Shown: piece by piece, positions 18,722-28,148 of the stretch
Numbering within the stretch: the first letter of the stretch is position 1
How the letters are laid out: every line of letters begins with the position of its first letter
Source: Chryseobacterium capnotolerans
GTDB taxonomy: Bacteria; Bacteroidota; Bacteroidia; Flavobacteriales; Weeksellaceae
Assembly: GCF_021278965.1 (NCBI RefSeq)
Contig: NZ_CP065589.1
Location: 1,307,001 to 1,371,000, forward strand
DNA length: 64,000 bases
Direction of reading: 5' to 3'
Notes under the pieces: generated by a model
Told to the model about the DNA's origin: nothing
Seen by the model: only the letters and a program-made list of their open reading frames with translations
Database searches by the model: none
Made by a program: the position numbers and the translations under genes

Positions 18722-19624
18722 CTAGTTACTGTTGCCTACGTTTAATTTCCCATTTAAAAATTGAATAATGCTTGAAAAATCTATAGCTCCATTTCCGGAT
18801 TCACTCCACATTCTATATAAATTTAAAGCGGCATTTCCCAGTGGGGTAGAGGTTTTGGTTTCCAATCCTGCTTCCGCTGCCAGTCCCAGGTCTTTGGTCA
18901 TCAGATCTACAGCAAATCCTCCTGAATATTCTCTGGATGCGGGAGCGTTCTCCATTACACCCGGATAGGGATTATAGACTTCTAAAGACCAGTTTTTACC
19001 GGAACTTTTCTGCATAATTTCACTTAGTATTTTAGGATCTAATCCATGTCGGATGCCTAAATTAATGGCTTCGGAAGTTCCGATCATATGAATAGCCAAT
19101 AACATATTATTACAGATCTTTGCCACTTGGCCAGCTCCGGAATCTCCTGCATGGAATATATTTTGTCCCATACATTTTAAAATAGGTCTTGCTTTTTCGT
19201 AGTCTTCGGTTTTACCACCTACGATAAACGTTAATGTTCCGGCTTTTGCTCCGGCTGTGCCTCCGGAAACCGGAGCATCTATCATTTTACAGCCTTTAGA
19301 TCCAGCAAGTTTAGCTACGGAACGGGCTGTTACAGCATCTATGGTGCTGCTGTCAATCAATAACGTATTAGGCTGTAAGCTGTTGACAAATTCTTCAGAG
19401 TACAATTCGGAAACGTGTTTCCCGGAAGGAAGCATCGTGATGACTACATCTGCATTTTTAACGGCTTCCAGAGCTGAACCGGAAGTTTGTCCGCCTGCTG
19501 AAACCAAAGCTTCTAAAGCCGTATTCGAAAGATCAAATCCGGTTACAGAATGACCGTTTTTCACTAAGTTTGCGGCCATAGGTCCGCCCATATTTCCTAA
19601 TCCTATGAATGCTATATTGGACAT
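18722..19624 (-). CDS. mmsB: 3-hydroxyisobutyrate dehydrogenase
   Basis: The 300-residue protein has the N-terminal NAD-binding motif 'GLGNMGGPMAANL', the substrate-binding 'DAPVSGGTAGAKAGTL' (about residues 117-132), and the catalytic Lys segment 'GAGQVAKICNNML' (about residues 162-174). These are the signatures of 3-hydroxyisobutyrate dehydrogenases. It oxidises 3-hydroxyisobutyrate to methylmalonate semialdehyde, the substrate of MmsA encoded in the same operon. Length is normal (about 295-300). The alternative, a related beta-hydroxyacid dehydrogenase such as tartronate semialdehyde reductase, is made unlikely by the neighbours. Confidence 0.94.
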   Translation of the reverse strand: MSNIAFIGLGNMGGPMAANLVKNGHSVTGFDLSNTALEALVSAGGQTSGSALEAVKNADVVITMLPSGKHVSELYSEEFVNSLQPNTLLIDSSTIDAVTARSVAKLAGSKGCKMIDAPVSGGTAGAKAGTLTFIVGGKTEDYEKARPILKCMGQNIFHAGDSGAGQVAKICNNMLLAIHMIGTSEAINLGIRHGLDPKILSEIMQKSSGKNWSLEVYNPYPGVMENAPASREYSGGFAVDLMTKDLGLAAEAGLETKTSTPLGNAALNLYRMWSESGNGAIDFSSIIQFLNGKLNVGNSN

Positions 19625-19683
19625 AATTATTTCTTTGAGGGTTAAAAAATGATTTAATTTGAATTAAAAAAGAACGAGGTGAT

Positions 19684-20790
19684 TTAAGATCCGATCATTA
19701 CTTCTTTATTCACTTTCCATTCTCCGATGATCCATTCAAAATAAGAGTTTAGCCATTCCTGAGTGACCTCATCTAAGGTAGCAGGCTGCCATTTTGGAGA
19801 CTGATCTTTATCTACTAATAATGCCCGTACTCCTTCTGTGAAATCGGGATGAATGCAACATTGGCAGGATAGATTCAGTTCAGACTGAAAAACTTCCTCC
19901 AAACTTAAATCCTTACCTTGTTTCAGTTGTCTGAAAATGAGGTGAGCTGAACTGGGAGAACCTGCTTCGAAACTTTTAATTCCAGCATTAATCCACTCAT
20001 CTTTTTCATTAGAATTGATTAATATTTCTCTGAATTGATCCAATGTTTCAGCCTTTTCAAACTGTTTTACAAAGTCCTGATGCAAGGCTGCCTGTGATTC
20101 CGGAACAGAAACGTTTTTGGAAACATTTTTTACTATTTCAGAAACGGTTTTATGAGGGTTTTTATTCCAGTCAGCAAGTCCTAATCCGTTGAGGATGGTT
20201 GCTTTTGAAGAGGAAGGTACATAATAGTCTGCCAAACCTAAAAATTGGCAATCGGCTCCATCCAGTCTGGCTCCTGTTAATCCTAAATATAAACCATAAG
20301 CGGATGGCATTTTATTTAAAAACCAAGTTGCACCCACATCCGGATACAAACCAATTGTAATTTCCGGCATCGCGAGTTTACTTCTTTCCGTTACAATACG
20401 GTGTGAGGCGCCGACCATAATTCCGATTCCGCCTCCCATCACAATTCCGTGCCCCCAAACGATGATAGGTTTAGGATAGGTATGTATAGTATAATCTACC
20501 TGATATTCTTTTGAGAAGAAATCAAAACAATCCTGTGGTACCTGGGTAGGATCAATCGCTCTCTGTGCAATGATGGCATCATGTAATTGTCTTACATCTC
20601 CTCCTGCACACAGCGCTTTTTCACCTGCCCCCTGAATAAACAGGCAGGCTATTTCATCTGAATTTTTCCAGTCTTCCAAAACCGTTTTTAATTCTTCAAT
20701 CATGGGTAATGACAAAGAATTGAGTGTTTTTTCAGAATTAAGCGTGATGATTCCGACTTTATTTTTTATTTCTGTAAGGAGTAAGCTCAT
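19684..20790 (-). CDS. 3-hydroxyisobutyryl-CoA hydrolase
   Basis: A 368-residue member of the crotonase superfamily with the extended C-terminal region typical of HIBCH proteins. 'GHGIVMGGGIGIMVGASHRIV' style segments, 'AMPEITIGLYPDVGATWFL' and 'LGLTGARLDGADCQFLGLAD' match HIBCH much better than simple hydratases. It releases CoA from 3-hydroxyisobutyryl-CoA to give free 3-hydroxyisobutyrate, the substrate of MmsB. It begins 16 bases after the acyl-CoA dehydrogenase gene and lies within the valine operon, which supports the assignment. Confidence 0.93.
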   Translation of the reverse strand: MSLLLTEIKNKVGIITLNSEKTLNSLSLPMIEELKTVLEDWKNSDEIACLFIQGAGEKALCAGGDVRQLHDAIIAQRAIDPTQVPQDCFDFFSKEYQVDYTIHTYPKPIIVWGHGIVMGGGIGIMVGASHRIVTERSKLAMPEITIGLYPDVGATWFLNKMPSAYGLYLGLTGARLDGADCQFLGLADYYVPSSSKATILNGLGLADWNKNPHKTVSEIVKNVSKNVSVPESQAALHQDFVKQFEKAETLDQFREILINSNEKDEWINAGIKSFEAGSPSSAHLIFRQLKQGKDLSLEEVFQSELNLSCQCCIHPDFTEGVRALLVDKDQSPKWQPATLDEVTQEWLNSYFEWIIGEWKVNKEVMIGS

Positions 20791-20806
20791 TTTTTAATTA
20801 TTTAAA

Positions 20807-21967
20807 TTAACGAATCTGTAAAGTAGCTCCTTCTTCAAGTATCTTTCTTGAAATAACGAGCTTCATAATTTCATTAGTACCTTCTACTACCTGATGCACT
20901 CTGGCATCACGCATTAAACGTTCTACAGGAAAATCCTGGGTGCATCCGTATCCTCCCAATATCTGCAATGCTTCATTACAGATGTTAAAGCACATATCGG
21001 TAGCCAGCCGCTTAGCCATGGCGCAGTAAGTAGTGGCGTTGAGGTCTTTAGAATCAAGCTTAAATGCTGCCAGCTGAACCATTTGACGGGCAGCCACCAA
21101 TTCCGTAGCCATATCTGCAATTTTAAACTGCAAAGACTGAAACTGAGCCAGTGATTTTCCAAACTGCTGTCTTTCATGCATATACTTTTGAGCCTGGTTG
21201 ATGGCTCCCTGGGCAGCTCCTACGGAACAGGTTCCGATATTGATACGGCCGCCGTCCAATCCTTTCAGGGCAATTTTAAATCCTTCCCCTAAGGTACCTA
21301 AAAGATATTTATCATCCACTTCTACATGATCAAGAAATACAAAACGGGTAGGCTGGGTATTCCATCCCAGTTTTTTCTCTTTTTCACCAAAGCTGATTCC
21401 CTGAGTTTGAGCAGGGACTACAAAGGCACTGATTCCTTTGGCTCCGGAGTTTTCTGTACGCGCCATCACAATAAGAATATCACTTTCGCCAGCTCCTGAA
21501 ATGAAAGCTTTTGTTCCATTAATGATATATTTATTTTCCTTTTTGATGGCCGTCGTTTTCAACCCTGCTGCATCTGATCCTGATCCCGGTTCCGTAAGGC
21601 AGTAAGAGCCAAGCAGTGCTCCGGAAGCCAGTTTTGAACAGAATTCTTTTCTGATCTCATCATTTCCAAATTCATCAATCATCCAGGAAACCATATTGTG
21701 TATGGTGATATAAGCAGTAGTGGAAGGGCAGGCAGCTGCCAATTCTTCAAATATAATAGCCGCATCAAGTCTAGATAATCCCAAACCGCCTGCATTTTCA
21801 CTTGTATAAACTCCACAAAATCCCAATTCACCTGCTTTGGCTATGGCTTCTCTTGGGAATATTTTTTGAGCATCCCATTCCGAGGCATAGGGAGCGAGCT
21901 CTTTTTCAGCAAACTTTCTTGCGGCATCCTGAAATGCCAGTTGTTCATCACTTAGGTTAAATTCCAT
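20807..21967 (-). CDS. Isobutyryl-CoA dehydrogenase (ACAD8-like acyl-CoA dehydrogenase)
   Basis: A 386-residue acyl-CoA dehydrogenase with the FAD and substrate motifs 'CLTEPGSGSDAAGLKT' (about residues 127-142) and 'QILGGYGCTQDFPVERLMRD' (about 337-356). The catalytic Glu lies in 'HQVVEGTNEIMKLVISR'. The C-terminal half, with 'LQFKIADMATELVAARQMV', resembles human ACAD8 more than short- or medium-chain enzymes. It would oxidise isobutyryl-CoA to methacrylyl-CoA, passing electrons to ETF. Its place between mmsA and the hydrolase gene fits the valine pathway. Activity on 2-methylbutyryl-CoA cannot be excluded. Confidence 0.9.
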   Translation of the reverse strand: MEFNLSDEQLAFQDAARKFAEKELAPYASEWDAQKIFPREAIAKAGELGFCGVYTSENAGGLGLSRLDAAIIFEELAAACPSTTAYITIHNMVSWMIDEFGNDEIRKEFCSKLASGALLGSYCLTEPGSGSDAAGLKTTAIKKENKYIINGTKAFISGAGESDILIVMARTENSGAKGISAFVVPAQTQGISFGEKEKKLGWNTQPTRFVFLDHVEVDDKYLLGTLGEGFKIALKGLDGGRINIGTCSVGAAQGAINQAQKYMHERQQFGKSLAQFQSLQFKIADMATELVAARQMVQLAAFKLDSKDLNATTYCAMAKRLATDMCFNICNEALQILGGYGCTQDFPVERLMRDARVHQVVEGTNEIMKLVISRKILEEGATLQIR

Positions 21968-22054
21968 AGTCTTTAAGTTGAAAGTTGAGCATTAAGAATG
22001 GAAGGCTTTCCGTAAATATGAGTGAATATCCACTTTTTCAGCTTTCCATTTCAA

Positions 22055-23551
22055 TTATTTTAAACTGATTGTCATATTTATATTCCCTCCGGGAACATCT
22101 TCTTCAAACCAACGGGCAGTAATGGTTTTGGTTTCGGTATAAAACTTTACCCCTTGTTTTCCATAAGAATGCAGATCTCCAAAGAAAGATTTTCTCCATC
22201 CTGTAAATGAGAAAAATGGTAATGGAACAGGAATCGGAAGGTTGATTCCAATCTGTCCTACCTCAATTTCGTGCTGGAATTTTCTGGCAGCCGCTCCCGA
22301 ATTGGTAAAGATCGAAGTTCCGTTTCCATAAGGGTTGTTGTTGATGATCTGAATAGCTTTATCCAGCGTGTCTGCTTTTAATAAAAGTAAAGCAGGGCCA
22401 AAGATTTCTTCTTTGTAAATATCCATTTCCACAGATACATTACTGAAGAGAGTTGGACCTACAAAATATCCATTTTCATAGCCTTCTACGGTACAGTTAC
22501 TTCCATCTAATAGTACTTCAGCACCTTGATCGTAGGCACTTTTGATTAACCTTAACACCTTCTCTTTAGACTGCTTATTAATTAAAGGGCCAAAAGCAGC
22601 AGATTCATCAGACCATACTCCAGGTTTGATAGTGCTTAAAGCTGTTTTGATCTCTTCTACCCAATGTTGAGCTTCTCCTACCAGCACCGCTACACTGATC
22701 GCCATACAGCGTTGACCGGCAGCTCCGCAAGAGGCACCGACTAAATTATTGATCACTTGTCCTTTGTTGGCATCCGGCATCACAACCATGTGGTTTTTTG
22801 CGCCTCCAAATGCCTGAACTCTTTTCAGGTTATCTGTTCCTGTACGGTAAACATGCTCTGCAACAGGTACCGAACCTACAAATGAAATGGCTTTGATTTC
22901 AGGATGATTCAGGATATGATTCACCTGATCTTTGGAGCCATGAACAATATTCAGGACTCCTTTTGGAAAACCGGCTTCTAAGAACAATTCTGCCATTTTC
23001 ATGGAGGTCATCGGGGTTTGTTCAGAAGGTTTTAAGATAAAAGTATTTCCACAGGCAATCGCCATTGGGAACATCCATAAAGGAATCATCGCAGGGAAGT
23101 TGAAGGGAGTAATTCCCGCACAAACTCCAAGAGGTTGGATGTAGCTGTAGGTATCCACGCCACGGGCTACATTTTCTACGGTTTCTCCCATCATTAGGGT
23201 TGGAATATTGCAGGCATGTTCCACGACTTCAATACCGCGCCATACATCGCCCATAGCATCCGCAAAGGTTTTTCCGTTTTCTTTGGATAAAATTTCGGCG
23301 ATTTCTTTTTGGTGCTCTTTTAAAAGGTGCTGGTATTTTAAAAATAACCTTGCTCTTTCAGGAGTGGCAACCTCTTTCCAGCTTTTGAAAGCTTCTGTAG
23401 CCGCTTCAATAGCCTGATCGATTTCTGATACTAATGTTAAAGGTACTTCAGCAAGAATTTCTTGGGAAGCAGGATTTTCTACAGGAAGGTATTCTTGAGT
23501 TTTACTTTCAATAAACGCTCCATTGATTACTATTTTTACTTTTTGTGACAT
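22055..23551 (-). CDS. mmsA: Methylmalonate-semialdehyde dehydrogenase (CoA-acylating)
   Basis: This 498-residue protein belongs to the aldehyde dehydrogenase superfamily, MmsA/IolA branch. The NAD-binding segment '[18 protein letters not shown]' and '[14 protein letters not shown]' are present. The catalytic Cys lies in '[14 protein letters not shown]', the form specific to CoA-acylating methylmalonate-semialdehyde dehydrogenases. The enzyme converts methylmalonate semialdehyde to propionyl-CoA, CO2 and NADH. That product feeds the methylcitrate synthase encoded upstream, so this gene joins the two halves of the operon. A strong hairpin separates it from prpD. Confidence 0.95.
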   Translation of the reverse strand: MSQKVKIVINGAFIESKTQEYLPVENPASQEILAEVPLTLVSEIDQAIEAATEAFKSWKEVATPERARLFLKYQHLLKEHQKEIAEILSKENGKTFADAMGDVWRGIEVVEHACNIPTLMMGETVENVARGVDTYSYIQPLGVCAGITPFNFPAMIPLWMFPMAIACGNTFILKPSEQTPMTSMKMAELFLEAGFPKGVLNIVHGSKDQVNHILNHPEIKAISFVGSVPVAEHVYRTGTDNLKRVQAFGGAKNHMVVMPDANKGQVINNLVGASCGAAGQRCMAISVAVLVGEAQHWVEEIKTALSTIKPGVWSDESAAFGPLINKQSKEKVLRLIKSAYDQGAEVLLDGSNCTVEGYENGYFVGPTLFSNVSVEMDIYKEEIFGPALLLLKADTLDKAIQIINNNPYGNGTSIFTNSGAAARKFQHEIEVGQIGINLPIPVPLPFFSFTGWRKSFFGDLHSYGKQGVKFYTETKTITARWFEEDVPGGNINMTISLK

Positions 23552-23580
23552 CGTTTTATAAGTTGAAAAGTTGAGAAGGA

Positions 23581-23616
23581 AAGTTGAAAGTAAGTGGTGT
23601 TGCTTACTTTCAACTT
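23581..23616. promoter_or_regulatory. Intra-operon hairpin between prpD and mmsA
   Basis: A perfect 14-bp inverted repeat (AAGTTGAAAGTAAG / CTTACTTTCAACTT) with an 8-base loop sits in the 74-base gap between the two genes. On the transcribed (minus) strand no T tract follows, so it is not a classic terminator. It may be an RNA-processing or stability element that sets different levels for the prp and mms parts of the transcript. That role is inference. Confidence 0.45.
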
Positions 23617-23625
23617 TTAATTGGG

Positions 23626-25077
23626 TTATATTACCAGTAGATCAACGAATTCATTGACATTAAGATTGATCAATGTTTCGTATTCCAATGAGTTTTCCAG
23701 TATTGTTTTTTGTTGTTTTTCAGGGAAAATACGGGCTAAGTTGACTTTGTATTTCTTGATAAGCTCAGGAATTCCCTCCTCTCTTCTGCGTTTATGCCCG
23801 ATAGGATATTCTACTACAATTTCGTCAAGAATAGTTCCGTCATTCAGTTCTATGGTCATCGCATTGGCAATGGAACGCTTTTCCGGATCGTGATAATCTG
23901 TTGTAAACTGAACATCTTCAATACATTCAATTTTATCACGGAGAATATCAATTCTTGGGTCTGAAGCAATATTATCTTCATAGTCTGAAGCCGTTAATCT
24001 TCCGTAAATCAATGGTACAGCTACCATATATTGGATACAGTGATCACGGTCTGCCGGATTGTTCAAAGGTCCTTTTTTATCAATGATACGAATGGCAGCT
24101 TCGTGGGTGCGGATGGTCATTTTTTTGATATCGTCTGTTGTTTTTCCAATCTTTTTCAAGGTAGCATGCAGTGTCATTGCTGCTTCTACAGCGGTTTGAG
24201 AGTGGAACTCTGCCGGGAATGAGATTTTGAATAATACATTTTCCATGACATAAGAACCATAATCTCTCTGGAATTTGAATTCATTTCCTTTGAAAGAGAC
24301 ATCATAGAATCCCCATGTTTTTGCTGTTAATACAGATGGGTAACCCATTTCTCCTGTTTTAGCGATCAATGCTAAACGTACTGCTCTGGATGTTGCATCT
24401 CCGGCAGCCCAGGATTTACGGGAACCTGTATTGGGAGCGTGACGGTAGGTTCTTAAAGATTGTCCGTCTACAAAAGCTAGTGATACTGCATTGATGATCT
24501 CTTCACGCGTTAAACCAATCAGCTTTCCTACAACAGCGGTAGAAGCCAGTTTTACCAATAATACGTGATCTAAACCTACCTTATTAAAAGAGTTTTCCAA
24601 TGCCATTACCCCTTGAATCTCATGGGCCATAATCATGGCTTCCAATACCTGCTTCATTTTTAAAGGCGATTTTCCTTCTGCAATATTGGTTCTTGATAAC
24701 CAGTCTGCTGTGGCTAAAATTCCGCCAAGATTATCTGATGGATGTCCCCATTCAGCCGCCAGCCAGGTATCATTGAAATCCAGCCAACGGATAATAGTTC
24801 CAATATTGAATGCAGCCTGAATAGGATCCAGCTGGAACTGTGTACCCGGAACTTTTGCTCCGTTAGGAACCACTGTTCCCTTTACGACAGGACCTAAAAG
24901 TTTTGTACACGCTGGGTAAGTTAAAGCTTCCAATCCACATCCGATGGTGTCGAGAAGACAATAATGGGCTGTTTTCCAAGCCAGATCATTTTTGATCTCA
25001 TAGTTCAATACATAATCTGCAATATCTGTTAATACTTTATCCGGTTGGGGTCTTTCATTTGAAATGTGTGATGACAT
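23626..25077 (-). CDS. prpD: 2-methylcitrate dehydratase
   Basis: The 483-residue length is that of PrpD. Recognisable segments are '[14 protein letters not shown]' near residue 40, '[21 protein letters not shown]' style sequence near 120, and '[18 protein letters not shown]' near 225, which match the MmgE/PrpD family. It dehydrates 2-methylcitrate to 2-methyl-cis-aconitate. No acnD/prpF pair is present here, so rehydration to 2-methylisocitrate would need a housekeeping aconitase. It lies 36 bases after prpC in the B12-riboswitch operon. Confidence 0.96.
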   Translation of the reverse strand: MSSHISNERPQPDKVLTDIADYVLNYEIKNDLAWKTAHYCLLDTIGCGLEALTYPACTKLLGPVVKGTVVPNGAKVPGTQFQLDPIQAAFNIGTIIRWLDFNDTWLAAEWGHPSDNLGGILATADWLSRTNIAEGKSPLKMKQVLEAMIMAHEIQGVMALENSFNKVGLDHVLLVKLASTAVVGKLIGLTREEIINAVSLAFVDGQSLRTYRHAPNTGSRKSWAAGDATSRAVRLALIAKTGEMGYPSVLTAKTWGFYDVSFKGNEFKFQRDYGSYVMENVLFKISFPAEFHSQTAVEAAMTLHATLKKIGKTTDDIKKMTIRTHEAAIRIIDKKGPLNNPADRDHCIQYMVAVPLIYGRLTASDYEDNIASDPRIDILRDKIECIEDVQFTTDYHDPEKRSIANAMTIELNDGTILDEIVVEYPIGHKRRREEGIPELIKKYKVNLARIFPEKQQKTILENSLEYETLINLNVNEFVDLLVI

Positions 25078-25113
25078 CTTTGTTTTATAGTTTTATTATT
25101 AATGATAATTTGT

Positions 25114-26268
25114 TTATTTTCTGTCTTGTAGAGAAACGTATTCCTTATTTTCAGGGCCTGTATAATTGGCACTTGGGCGGATGATTTTTCCATCCTGTCT
25201 CTGTTCAATAATGTGAGCGCTCCATCCTGTGACTCTGGAAATAACGAATAATGGAGTAAACATAAGAGTAGGTACTCCCATTAGATGATAAGATACTGCG
25301 GAAAACCAATCCAGATTCGGGAACATTTTCTTTTCTTCCCACATAATGGTTTCCAGTCTTTCAGCAATATTATACAACAGCATATCTCCGGCTTCCTCAG
25401 AAAGTTGCTTAGCTACTTTTTTAATCACTACGTTTCTAGGATCCGAAATCGTGTAAACCGGATGTCCGAATCCGATAATCACTTCCTTATTGGCAATACG
25501 CTGACGGATATCTGCTTCAGCTTCATCAGGTGAATTGTAACGGCTCTGGATTTCGAATGCCACTTCATTGGCACCACCGTGTTTTGGCCCTCTTAAAGCT
25601 CCAATGGCTCCTGTAATACATGAATAAAAATCTGAAGAAGTTCCGGCAATAACACGAGCCGTGAATGTAGAGGCATTAAATTCATGTTCAGCATACAGGT
25701 TAAGCGATATTTCCATAGCTTTTACCCAGGAATCGGGAGCTTTTTTACCATGTAACAGATTAAGGAAATGTCCGCCAATAGTATCGTCGTCTGTTTCTAC
25801 ATTGATTTCTTTACCATTGTGGGTATAGTGGTACCAGTATAAAAGTCCGGAACTGAATGAAGCTAATAATTTATCTGCAATATCTCTTGCTCCGGCTACA
25901 TTGTGATCATCTTTTTCAGGCTGAATACTGCCAATAGCAGATACCATAGACCTCATCACGTCCATCGGATGCGCTGCTGCCGGAATACTTTTTAAAATAT
26001 TTCTTACAGAATGCGGAAGTCCTCGAAGAGATTTTAATTTGGCTTTATAATTTTTCAACTGAGCTCCGGTAGGCAGCTGACCGTAGATTAAAAGATAAGC
26101 TACTTCTTCAAATTCTGCTTTTTCAGCCAGATCCAGGATGTCATATCCTCTGTAGTGGAGATCATTTCCACTTTTTCCTACACTGCAAAGGGCTGTATTC
26201 CCTGCTGCTACTCCTGAAAGGGCTACGCTCTTCTTAGGCTTGAATGTTGGTTCGCTATTCGTTGACAT
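25114..26268 (-). CDS. prpC: 2-methylcitrate synthase
   Basis: A 384-residue citrate-synthase-family protein. '[26 protein letters not shown]' (trimmed here) near residue 17, '[11 protein letters not shown]' near 96, and the active-site segment '[14 protein letters not shown]' near 265 are diagnostic for methylcitrate synthases as opposed to citrate synthases. It condenses propionyl-CoA with oxaloacetate. Its start overlaps the end of prpB by 14 bases, so translation is probably coupled. The propionyl-CoA would come from valine through MmsA, or from odd-chain fatty acids, isoleucine or methionine. Confidence 0.97.
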   Translation of the reverse strand: MSTNSEPTFKPKKSVALSGVAAGNTALCSVGKSGNDLHYRGYDILDLAEKAEFEEVAYLLIYGQLPTGAQLKNYKAKLKSLRGLPHSVRNILKSIPAAAHPMDVMRSMVSAIGSIQPEKDDHNVAGARDIADKLLASFSSGLLYWYHYTHNGKEINVETDDDTIGGHFLNLLHGKKAPDSWVKAMEISLNLYAEHEFNASTFTARVIAGTSSDFYSCITGAIGALRGPKHGGANEVAFEIQSRYNSPDEAEADIRQRIANKEVIIGFGHPVYTISDPRNVVIKKVAKQLSEEAGDMLLYNIAERLETIMWEEKKMFPNLDWFSAVSYHLMGVPTLMFTPLFVISRVTGWSAHIIEQRQDGKIIRPSANYTGPENKEYVSLQDRK

Positions 26269-27166
26269 TACTAATATTTTGTTTAAAAAGGTTATCTAAT
26301 TTTTGTTCATAATCATGATATCCAATGCTTTGGTAGAGTTCTTCTCTGGTCTGCATGGTGTCTAATACATGGGCCTGAGTTCCATCTTTACGAATATGTT
26401 CATAGACATTCAAAGCTGCTTTATTCGCAGCACGGAATGCTGAAAGAGGATAGAGGATCAATCCTACACCTGCGGCTTTTAGCTCATCAACAGTATACAA
26501 ATCAATCATTCCAAACTCGGTGATATTGGCTAGCACAGGAATTCCTGTAGCATCTACAAATTTTTGATAAAAGCTTAGGTCAGGAACTGCTTCTGCGAAG
26601 ATGAAATCAGCACCAGCTTCCTTATAGGCAATGGCTCTTTCCAATGTTTTTTCCAGCCCTTCATTCGCAAAAGCGTCTGTACGGGCTCCGATTACAAAGC
26701 TTTCGTCTGTACGAGCATCAGCTGCAGCCTTTAATCGGTCTACCATTTCCCCTTTGCTTACGATTTCTTTTCCCGGGCGGTGTCCGCAACGTTTTGCACC
26801 TACCTGATCCTCAATATGCAGAGCTGCTGCGCCTGCTTTGATCAATGATTTTACTGTTCTTGCGATGTTGAATGCTGACGGACCAAATCCTGTGTCCACA
26901 TCTACCAATAAAGGTAGATCACAAACGTTGGTGATTCTTTGAATATCAATCAGCACATCCTCCAGTGTAGTGATTCCTAAATCCGGAACTCCTAAAGACC
27001 CGGCAGCAACCCCGCCTCCTGAAAGATAAATGGCATTGAAGCCAGCTTGTTTGGCCAGTAATGCATGATTGGCATTGATGGCTCCTACAATCTGAAGAGG
27101 ACTTTCTTTTTGCATGGCCTCCCGGAATTGTGCACCAGTAGACTTCCAGTTTTCATTTTTAGTCAT
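26255..27166 (-). CDS. prpB: 2-methylisocitrate lyase
   Basis: This 303-residue protein belongs to the PEP mutase/isocitrate lyase superfamily. The catalytic loop '[12 protein letters not shown]' (about residues 124-135) is that of PrpB, and '[18 protein letters not shown]' supplies the metal-binding Asp residues near 90. It cleaves 2-methylisocitrate into pyruvate and succinate, the last step of the methylcitrate cycle. As the first enzyme gene of the operon, it lies downstream of the cobalamin riboswitch. Its ATG overlaps the stop of a 72-codon ORF by 8 bases, so coupled translation is possible. Confidence 0.97.
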   Translation of the reverse strand: MTKNENWKSTGAQFREAMQKESPLQIVGAINANHALLAKQAGFNAIYLSGGGVAAGSLGVPDLGITTLEDVLIDIQRITNVCDLPLLVDVDTGFGPSAFNIARTVKSLIKAGAAALHIEDQVGAKRCGHRPGKEIVSKGEMVDRLKAAADARTDESFVIGARTDAFANEGLEKTLERAIAYKEAGADFIFAEAVPDLSFYQKFVDATGIPVLANITEFGMIDLYTVDELKAAGVGLILYPLSAFRAANKAALNVYEHIRKDGTQAHVLDTMQTREELYQSIGYHDYEQKLDNLFKQNISNVNE

Positions 27167-27377
27167 TGTAATATTTATGGTTTAGTTGAAATTTGTGTGA
27201 TAAGAAAGAAGGGTTGCTAAGCTGCTGTTGGGTGATAAAAAGAAAATGATCAGAAGAAATCAGATAAGTTGTTGATGAGCATGAAGACAGAGAACTTTTC
27301 GAAATTTCACAGAATGAGACTTCTACTGTCATAAATCTGTTGCTCATGGATACATAATTGTGATTGGCTTGGTACAT
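27159..27377 (-). CDS. Possible 72-codon leader ORF coupled to prpB
   Basis: An uninterrupted small frame ends 8 bases into prpB, with the stop and start in the overlap AATGACTAA. The predicted peptide is Ser-rich, with a start MYQANHNYV or, more likely, [10 protein letters not shown] at 27347. It has no recognisable domain and a poor composition for a folded protein. Coupling to prpB translation as part of the riboswitch expression platform is one idea; a chance ORF is the other. I give it low weight. Confidence 0.25.
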   Translation of the reverse strand: MYQANHNYVSMSNRFMTVEVSFCEISKSSLSSCSSTTYLISSDHFLFITQQQLSNPSFLSHKFQLNHKYYND

Positions 27378-27620
27378 TTTTAAACTTTTTACATAGATTA
27401 AACCCTATAAAAAGCTCTTGTAAACTTCACGATGTCTTTTGTGAGAAAGAAAAATTATGGAAAGGGGACACGGGTGAGCTGTAGATTCATAGAAGAACCT
27501 GCTGTTCTGCTACTCTCTATCTCAAAAAATAATACAAGTTGATAAACTATGTTATCATATCATTATCCATACCGTATCATACCTGACTATAAGCTTCAAA
27601 TCGCGAAAGCATCGTCAATT

Positions 27621-27794
27621 CGAAATAGGCAGGTCTCCTGACTTGTAACAGTTTTTATCATCCTTCCCATATACCGCAGCATACAGTGGATATGAATTTG
27701 ATAAAAACCTTTTTATTGTTACTTACAGTTGCGCGACAGTTCGTGATTTGCACACGATTCCCTTTTAATACACAGCTAAGTGTTACCAATTTCG
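27621..27794 (-). promoter_or_regulatory. Cobalamin (AdoCbl) riboswitch upstream of the prp-mms operon
   Basis: On the minus strand the main conserved parts of the B12 element appear in order. A closing P1 stem comes from CGAAAT at the 5' side and ATTTCG at the 3' side. Then follow AAAAGGGAATCGTGTG, AATCACGAACTGTCGCGC, AACTGTAAG and finally the B12 box with CAGGAGACCTGCC. The spacing fits the class. It lies 455 bases upstream of prpB, on the same strand and with its own promoter. Ligand binding should lower expression of the downstream genes. The expression platform is not clear, as the 240 bases after it hold no obvious terminator. Confidence 0.92.
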
Positions 27795-27828
27795 GTTGAT
27801 AAAGAAGGTGTTAAGAACTCCTTGGTGG

Positions 27829-27857
27829 TAAATATAGACATTTTATGAGAACGGCAA
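27829..27857 (-). promoter_or_regulatory. Promoter of the riboswitch transcript
   Basis: The minus strand shows TTG (27857-27855), an 18-base spacer, and TATATTTA (27836-27829), which is close to the flavobacterial -33 TTG / -7 TAnnTTTG pair with the last base differing. It would start the transcript near 27822, about 28 bases before the riboswitch aptamer. Confidence 0.55.
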
Positions 27858-28148
27858 AATATTTTATGCAAACAATAATTAATTTTCAGTAATGAGTTGA
27901 TAATGTTTTGTTTGTAGGGGTTTGTTTTTTGGCGATATGATAAAAATCAGTCTTTTTACAGTGTTTTATTATTACCAAATCATTAACAAATGTGCCTCAA
28001 TGTTAAATGAAATAAAATAAAGGGTGTGCTTTTATAGTAATTTTCGTTATTTAAAAATAGAGCAATTAAGCCTATATAATCCAGAGTGAAAATTTTAAAT
28101 TTTGATGAGGTGAGAATCAGCAAATATGAGTTGGAATTATCAATGAAT
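27858..28148. other. Gene-free spacer
   Basis: AT-rich DNA between the riboswitch promoter and the end of the AraC gene. I find no ORF, hairpin terminator or repeat that I can support. Upstream elements of the riboswitch promoter may lie at its left edge. Confidence 0.4.
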
